64,000 nt of DNA from an uncultured Collinsella sp. (GTDB lineage Bacteria; Actinomycetota; Coriobacteriia; Coriobacteriales; Coriobacteriaceae), in the NCBI GenBank assembly GCA_958407465.1, contig CATYIV010000007.1:1-64000 (forward strand). Reading direction: 5' to 3'. The notes beneath the pieces are model-generated. The model was given only the letters and a program-made list of their open reading frames with translations. It was not told the DNA's origin and made no database searches. Both the position numbers and the translations under genes were made by a program. Below are positions 61,402 to 64,000 of this stretch, piece by piece (position 1 is the first letter of the stretch; the number at the start of each line of letters is the position of its first letter).

Positions 61402-62586
61402 GTGGGCAAGGCTAAGGCTAAGGCGAAGAAAAAGACGACGGGGGCGCGGGCTAAGCGTGATCGTCGTCGGAAGCTCGCGACCGAGGCTCCCGTATCTGCT
61501 GAGGAGCTGCTGGCAAGCGTGCCGGGACTCGACGCGCTGCAGGACGTTCCGGCGTTTGATGACCTGCCGGTCGATGAAGCCCAGCAGACTGCCTTCGATG
61601 ATTTCTGCGCACATGCCGAGGAGCCCGAGCAGATGCAGCTTGGCGCCGTGGTGCGCTTGGATCGCGGGTTTCCGCTGGTGGCGACTGCCAACGATACCTT
61701 CCGCGCCGAGCATGCCGTGGGGTTTGCCAAGTCGCGCGGCGAGGACGAGGTCCTGCTGCCCGCCGTGGGCGACCGTGTGGCGGTGCGCCGCGCTCCCGGG
61801 CACGATATGGGCGTGATTGAGTGCGTTCTGCCGCGCCGTACGAGCTTTGAGCGTTGGCGCGGCCGTGCCCGCGGAGAGCGTCAGGTGCTCTGCTCCAACG
61901 TGGATAGCGTGCTAATCGTGCAGGCGCTCGGTGCTGGCGAGGTGCTGCTCGACCGCGTGGCGCGCTCGTTGGTGTTGGCGCTCGACTGCGATGCCGAGCC
62001 GGTGGTGGTGCTCACCAAAGCTGACCGCTGCGATGCCGAGGAGCTCGAGCGCGATCTGGACCGCGTGCGCCGCCTGGTGGGCCCGGACGTGTGCGTAATC
62101 GTGACATCTTCTGCCGAGGGCCGTGGCCTGGACGAGGTGCGCACCTGCGTGCCCGCCGGGAGCTGCGCCATGATTCTGGGCGAGTCGGGTGCCGGCAAGT
62201 CGACGCTGCTCAATGCACTGCTGGGCCACGATACGTTGGCGACTGGCGGTGTGCGCGAACGCGACGACCAAGGCCGTCACACTACCGTCGCGCGCGTGAT
62301 GGTGGCGCTGCCGGGCGACGCCGGCGTGATCGCCGATGCCCCGGGCCTGCGCAGCCTACCGCTCGTGGGTCACGAGCGGGGTCTGGCGCGCGCCTTCCCC
62401 GAGATTGTCGAGGCATCGCGCGCGTGCCGGTTTGGCGATTGCACGCATACCCATGAGCCGGGCTGCGCCGTTCGCGAGGCCGAGGACGCCGGGCAGATCG
62501 ACAGCCTGCGTCTGGAAACGTTCCAAAACCTGGCGTCATCCATGCGCGTGAGCGCTCAAATGCTCGATCCCGATGTTCATCTGTAA
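61402..62586 (+). CDS. rsgA: Ribosome small-subunit-dependent GTPase RsgA
   Basis: 394 residues. An OB-fold-like N-terminal part follows a Lys/Ala-rich start of about 25 residues (KAKAKAKKKTTGARAKRDRRR). The GTPase is circularly permuted, as in all RsgA: TKAD (G4) comes before GESGAGKST (G1) and DAPGLR (G3). The zinc motif CRFGDCTHTHEPGC closes the protein. It checks maturation of the 30S subunit. GGGAGG precedes a GTG at 61402. It is followed by a strong terminator. Confidence 0.96.
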   Translation: MGKAKAKAKKKTTGARAKRDRRRKLATEAPVSAEELLASVPGLDALQDVPAFDDLPVDEAQQTAFDDFCAHAEEPEQMQLGAVVRLDRGFPLVATANDTFRAEHAVGFAKSRGEDEVLLPAVGDRVAVRRAPGHDMGVIECVLPRRTSFERWRGRARGERQVLCSNVDSVLIVQALGAGEVLLDRVARSLVLALDCDAEPVVVLTKADRCDAEELERDLDRVRRLVGPDVCVIVTSSAEGRGLDEVRTCVPAGSCAMILGESGAGKSTLLNALLGHDTLATGGVRERDDQGRHTTVARVMVALPGDAGVIADAPGLRSLPLVGHERGLARAFPEIVEASRACRFGDCTHTHEPGCAVREAEDAGQIDSLRLETFQNLASSMRVSAQMLDPDVHL

Positions 62587-62604
62587 TTGATTTTTCCTAT
62601 GACA

Positions 62605-62638
62605 GCCGTCTCCCAACTGTTCGGGAGACGGCTTTTTT
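62605..62638 (+). terminator. Terminator after rsgA
   Basis: GCCGTCTCCC (62605-62614) pairs perfectly with GGGAGACGGC (62623-62632), followed by TTTTTT. Confidence 0.93.
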
Positions 62639-62838
62639 GCTGCGGAAAAGCCTCGAAACATGCAGTTTGCTGACGTGCTGACCAAAACCTTGCCATGAGC
62701 TTGACGGGCTGGTCAGCTTTTGGTCGGCGATTGGTTTGACATCGAAAACCAAGATCGCGATTGCGCCGCTTTGCACTCTGACCGCCCAGACAATGGTGGT
62801 ACGGGCATTCGCCCGGCACTGCCATGAGAGGAGCGGCC

Positions 62839-63498
62839 GTGAACAAGAGCAAGCGCATCGCCATCAGTCTGGTCGCGGGCGTGCTCGCTGCTCTGCTCTG
62901 CATGGTTTACGGCTCGTCGATCCGCTCGCAAGCCGAACAGGTCCAGGCTGAGACCTTGGCCAAGTACGGTGGCGATCGCGTCGAGGTATGCGTCGCGGCG
63001 CGTGATATCGATGTGGGCGAGACCCTCGATGAGACCAATGTCATAACCCAAGAATGGCTGACGAGTCTGCTGCCGCGTGACGCGGCGACCGAGCTGCGCC
63101 AGGTGCGCGGCGACGTGACGACTTCGCGTATTCCCAAAAACGCCGTGATCTGCAATGTCTACACCAAGGCCGAGAGCCACAAGCTCGAGGTGCCTAAGGG
63201 CAAAGTCGCCGTTTCGGTGGCGGTCGATGCCGAGCACTCGGTCGGCGGTGCTACGGGCGTGGGCAGCTACGTGGATGTGTATGTGCAAAAAGACGGCGTA
63301 ACCGATCGACTGTGCGGCGCGTACGTGATCGATACCAGTGAGGATTCCGGTGCCACGCGCGAGGGCAAGATCGAATGGGTGACGCTGGCGGCTGACCCCG
63401 AAGACGTCAAGGAACTGCTGGGAGCCTCGGGCAAGGGAACGGTCAGCTTGACGATTCCCGCCACGGCGCGCGGCAAAAAGAGCGGAGGCGACGAGTGA
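62839..63498 (+). CDS. cpaB: Flp/Tad pilus assembly protein CpaB (RcpC-like)
   Basis: 219 residues. One N-terminal membrane anchor (about residues 5-25) is followed by a SAF domain (VEVCVAARDIDVGETLDETNVITQEWL) and the CpaB/RcpC C-terminal part (AVSVAVDAEHSVGGATGVGSYVDVYV). It belongs to the periplasmic or cell-wall side of Tad pilus machinery. GAGAGGAG five bases before the GTG at 62839 supports the start; an ATG at 62824 overlaps that site. It overlaps the next gene by one base, consistent with a pilus operon running right. Confidence 0.85.
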   Translation: MNKSKRIAISLVAGVLAALLCMVYGSSIRSQAEQVQAETLAKYGGDRVEVCVAARDIDVGETLDETNVITQEWLTSLLPRDAATELRQVRGDVTTSRIPKNAVICNVYTKAESHKLEVPKGKVAVSVAVDAEHSVGGATGVGSYVDVYVQKDGVTDRLCGAYVIDTSEDSGATREGKIEWVTLAADPEDVKELLGASGKGTVSLTIPATARGKKSGGDE

Positions 63499-64000
63499 TG
63501 AAGGCGATCTGGCTTGCGTGCTGCGCGTGCGCCGATTACGGGCTGTTGCAGCGGGAAGTCGAGGGCCGTGATACGGGTGCACAGGTGCTTCGCGTGGGTG
63601 ACCTGGACGGGCTGGTTTCCATGGCGCGGGCGTTTCCGTCGCGCCGCGGAGCTGCCATCATCGCGGCGTCTCTGTTTGATACCGAAGATGTGCGCAAGAC
63701 TGTTGCGCGCCTGACGGCCGAAGGCCGCGTGAGTCGCGTGGTCGTGTTGATAGAAGCACTCGATCCGTCGGATATCGAGGGGCTGTTTCGCGCAGGGGCG
63801 ACCGAGGTCATCGCTGCGCACAGTATATGCGGCAACGGGCGAGCGGGCGAGGGAGCGGTTGATTCCGATCGGCGCATGACGATTGAGCCCGATGCTTTTG
63901 TTGATAGGGAACCCGGGGCGCCTCGCGCTACAAGAGGCCCGCGTGTTGATGATTATGGAAAAGCGGAAGCCGAGCATGGTCGGCGCCCCCGGAACCCCCT
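63498..64000 (+). CDS. Probable TadZ/CpaE-like protein, N-terminal part, cut by the window end
   Basis: Open from the ATG at 63498, one base overlap with cpaB (TGATG), to the window edge without a stop: 167 codons. It starts MKAIWLACCACADYG and contains an alternating strand/helix pattern with AAIIAASLFDTEDVRK, RVVVLIEALDPSDIEGLFRAGATEVIAA, like the atypical receiver domain of CpaE/TadZ proteins. In that family a MinD-like ATPase should follow outside the window. The last 50 visible residues are Pro/Arg/Asp-rich, a linker. The call rests on position after cpaB and a weak domain likeness. Confidence 0.62.
   Translation, partial: MKAIWLACCACADYGLLQREVEGRDTGAQVLRVGDLDGLVSMARAFPSRRGAAIIAASLFDTEDVRKTVARLTAEGRVSRVVVLIEALDPSDIEGLFRAGATEVIAAHSICGNGRAGEGAVDSDRRMTIEPDAFVDREPGAPRATRGPRVDDYGKAEAEHGRRPRNP

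Overview
The window looks like a chromosomal segment of a gut coriobacterium, most likely Collinsella or a close relative (Actinomycetota, Coriobacteriia). This is inferred from protein content and style: GC-rich coding DNA, GGAGG/GAAAGG ribosome sites, a mannose-family PTS, sugar-amine isomerase-fold enzymes, a nickel-type ECF transporter and Tad pilus genes. No database search was possible. No rRNA, transposase, integrase or CRISPR array was seen; one tRNA-Val (GAC) is present.

Layout. 0.4-11.4 kb: mostly housekeeping (rmuC, an ABC exporter, nth, mfd, a PAP2 phosphatase, a threonine-aldolase-like enzyme, a GNAT acetyltransferase). 11.4-25.9 kb: a carbohydrate island with three GntR/UTRA regulators, three SIS-domain deglycase-like enzymes, a mannose-type PTS (fused EIIA-EIIB, then EIIC and EIID), an EamA exporter and a HAD phosphatase, interrupted by yitT-like and recQ genes. 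The best model is uptake and phosphorylation of Amadori-type sugar-amines (fructoselysine/glucoselysine-like), cleavage by the SIS enzymes and possible export of the freed amine. 26-34.8 kb: an L-2-hydroxyacid dehydrogenase, metA (acetyl type), an orphan AbiEi-like protein, 5-formyl-THF cyclo-ligase, hicAB and a large M16C peptidase. 35-39.8 kb: an accessory patch with an AlbA_2/HATPase protein behind a striking iteron-like operator, an HNH nuclease and small unknown or zinc proteins. 40-51 kb: tRNA-Val, an EamA exporter, a DUF4012 protein, glmM, an M32 carboxypeptidase and T-box-controlled pheST. 51.2-54.1 kb: an ECF metal transporter (MQO) behind a NikR-type operator. 54.2-64 kb: a Zn-PLC-like protein, a nuclease-like orphan, pyruvate kinase, a Ca2+-type P-ATPase behind a structured leader, rsgA, and the start of a Tad/Flp pilus locus that runs off the window.

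Two things stand out beyond the genes. First, the P-ATPase leader (58341-58442) folds on paper into two hairpins whose loops are perfectly complementary over 7 nt. The second hairpin buries the Shine-Dalgarno, and a competing helix exists: a candidate unclassified riboregulator. Second, intergenic regions are crowded with long inverted repeats of several sequence families (GAGCGTGGAT, ACCTACCAAAA, CACCACAAAGG, GGGGACGT and several seen once). They lie mostly at the ends of transcription units and include a 182-bp near-perfect hairpin. They resemble REP/BIME-like mobile palindromes, but no mobilising enzyme is encoded here.
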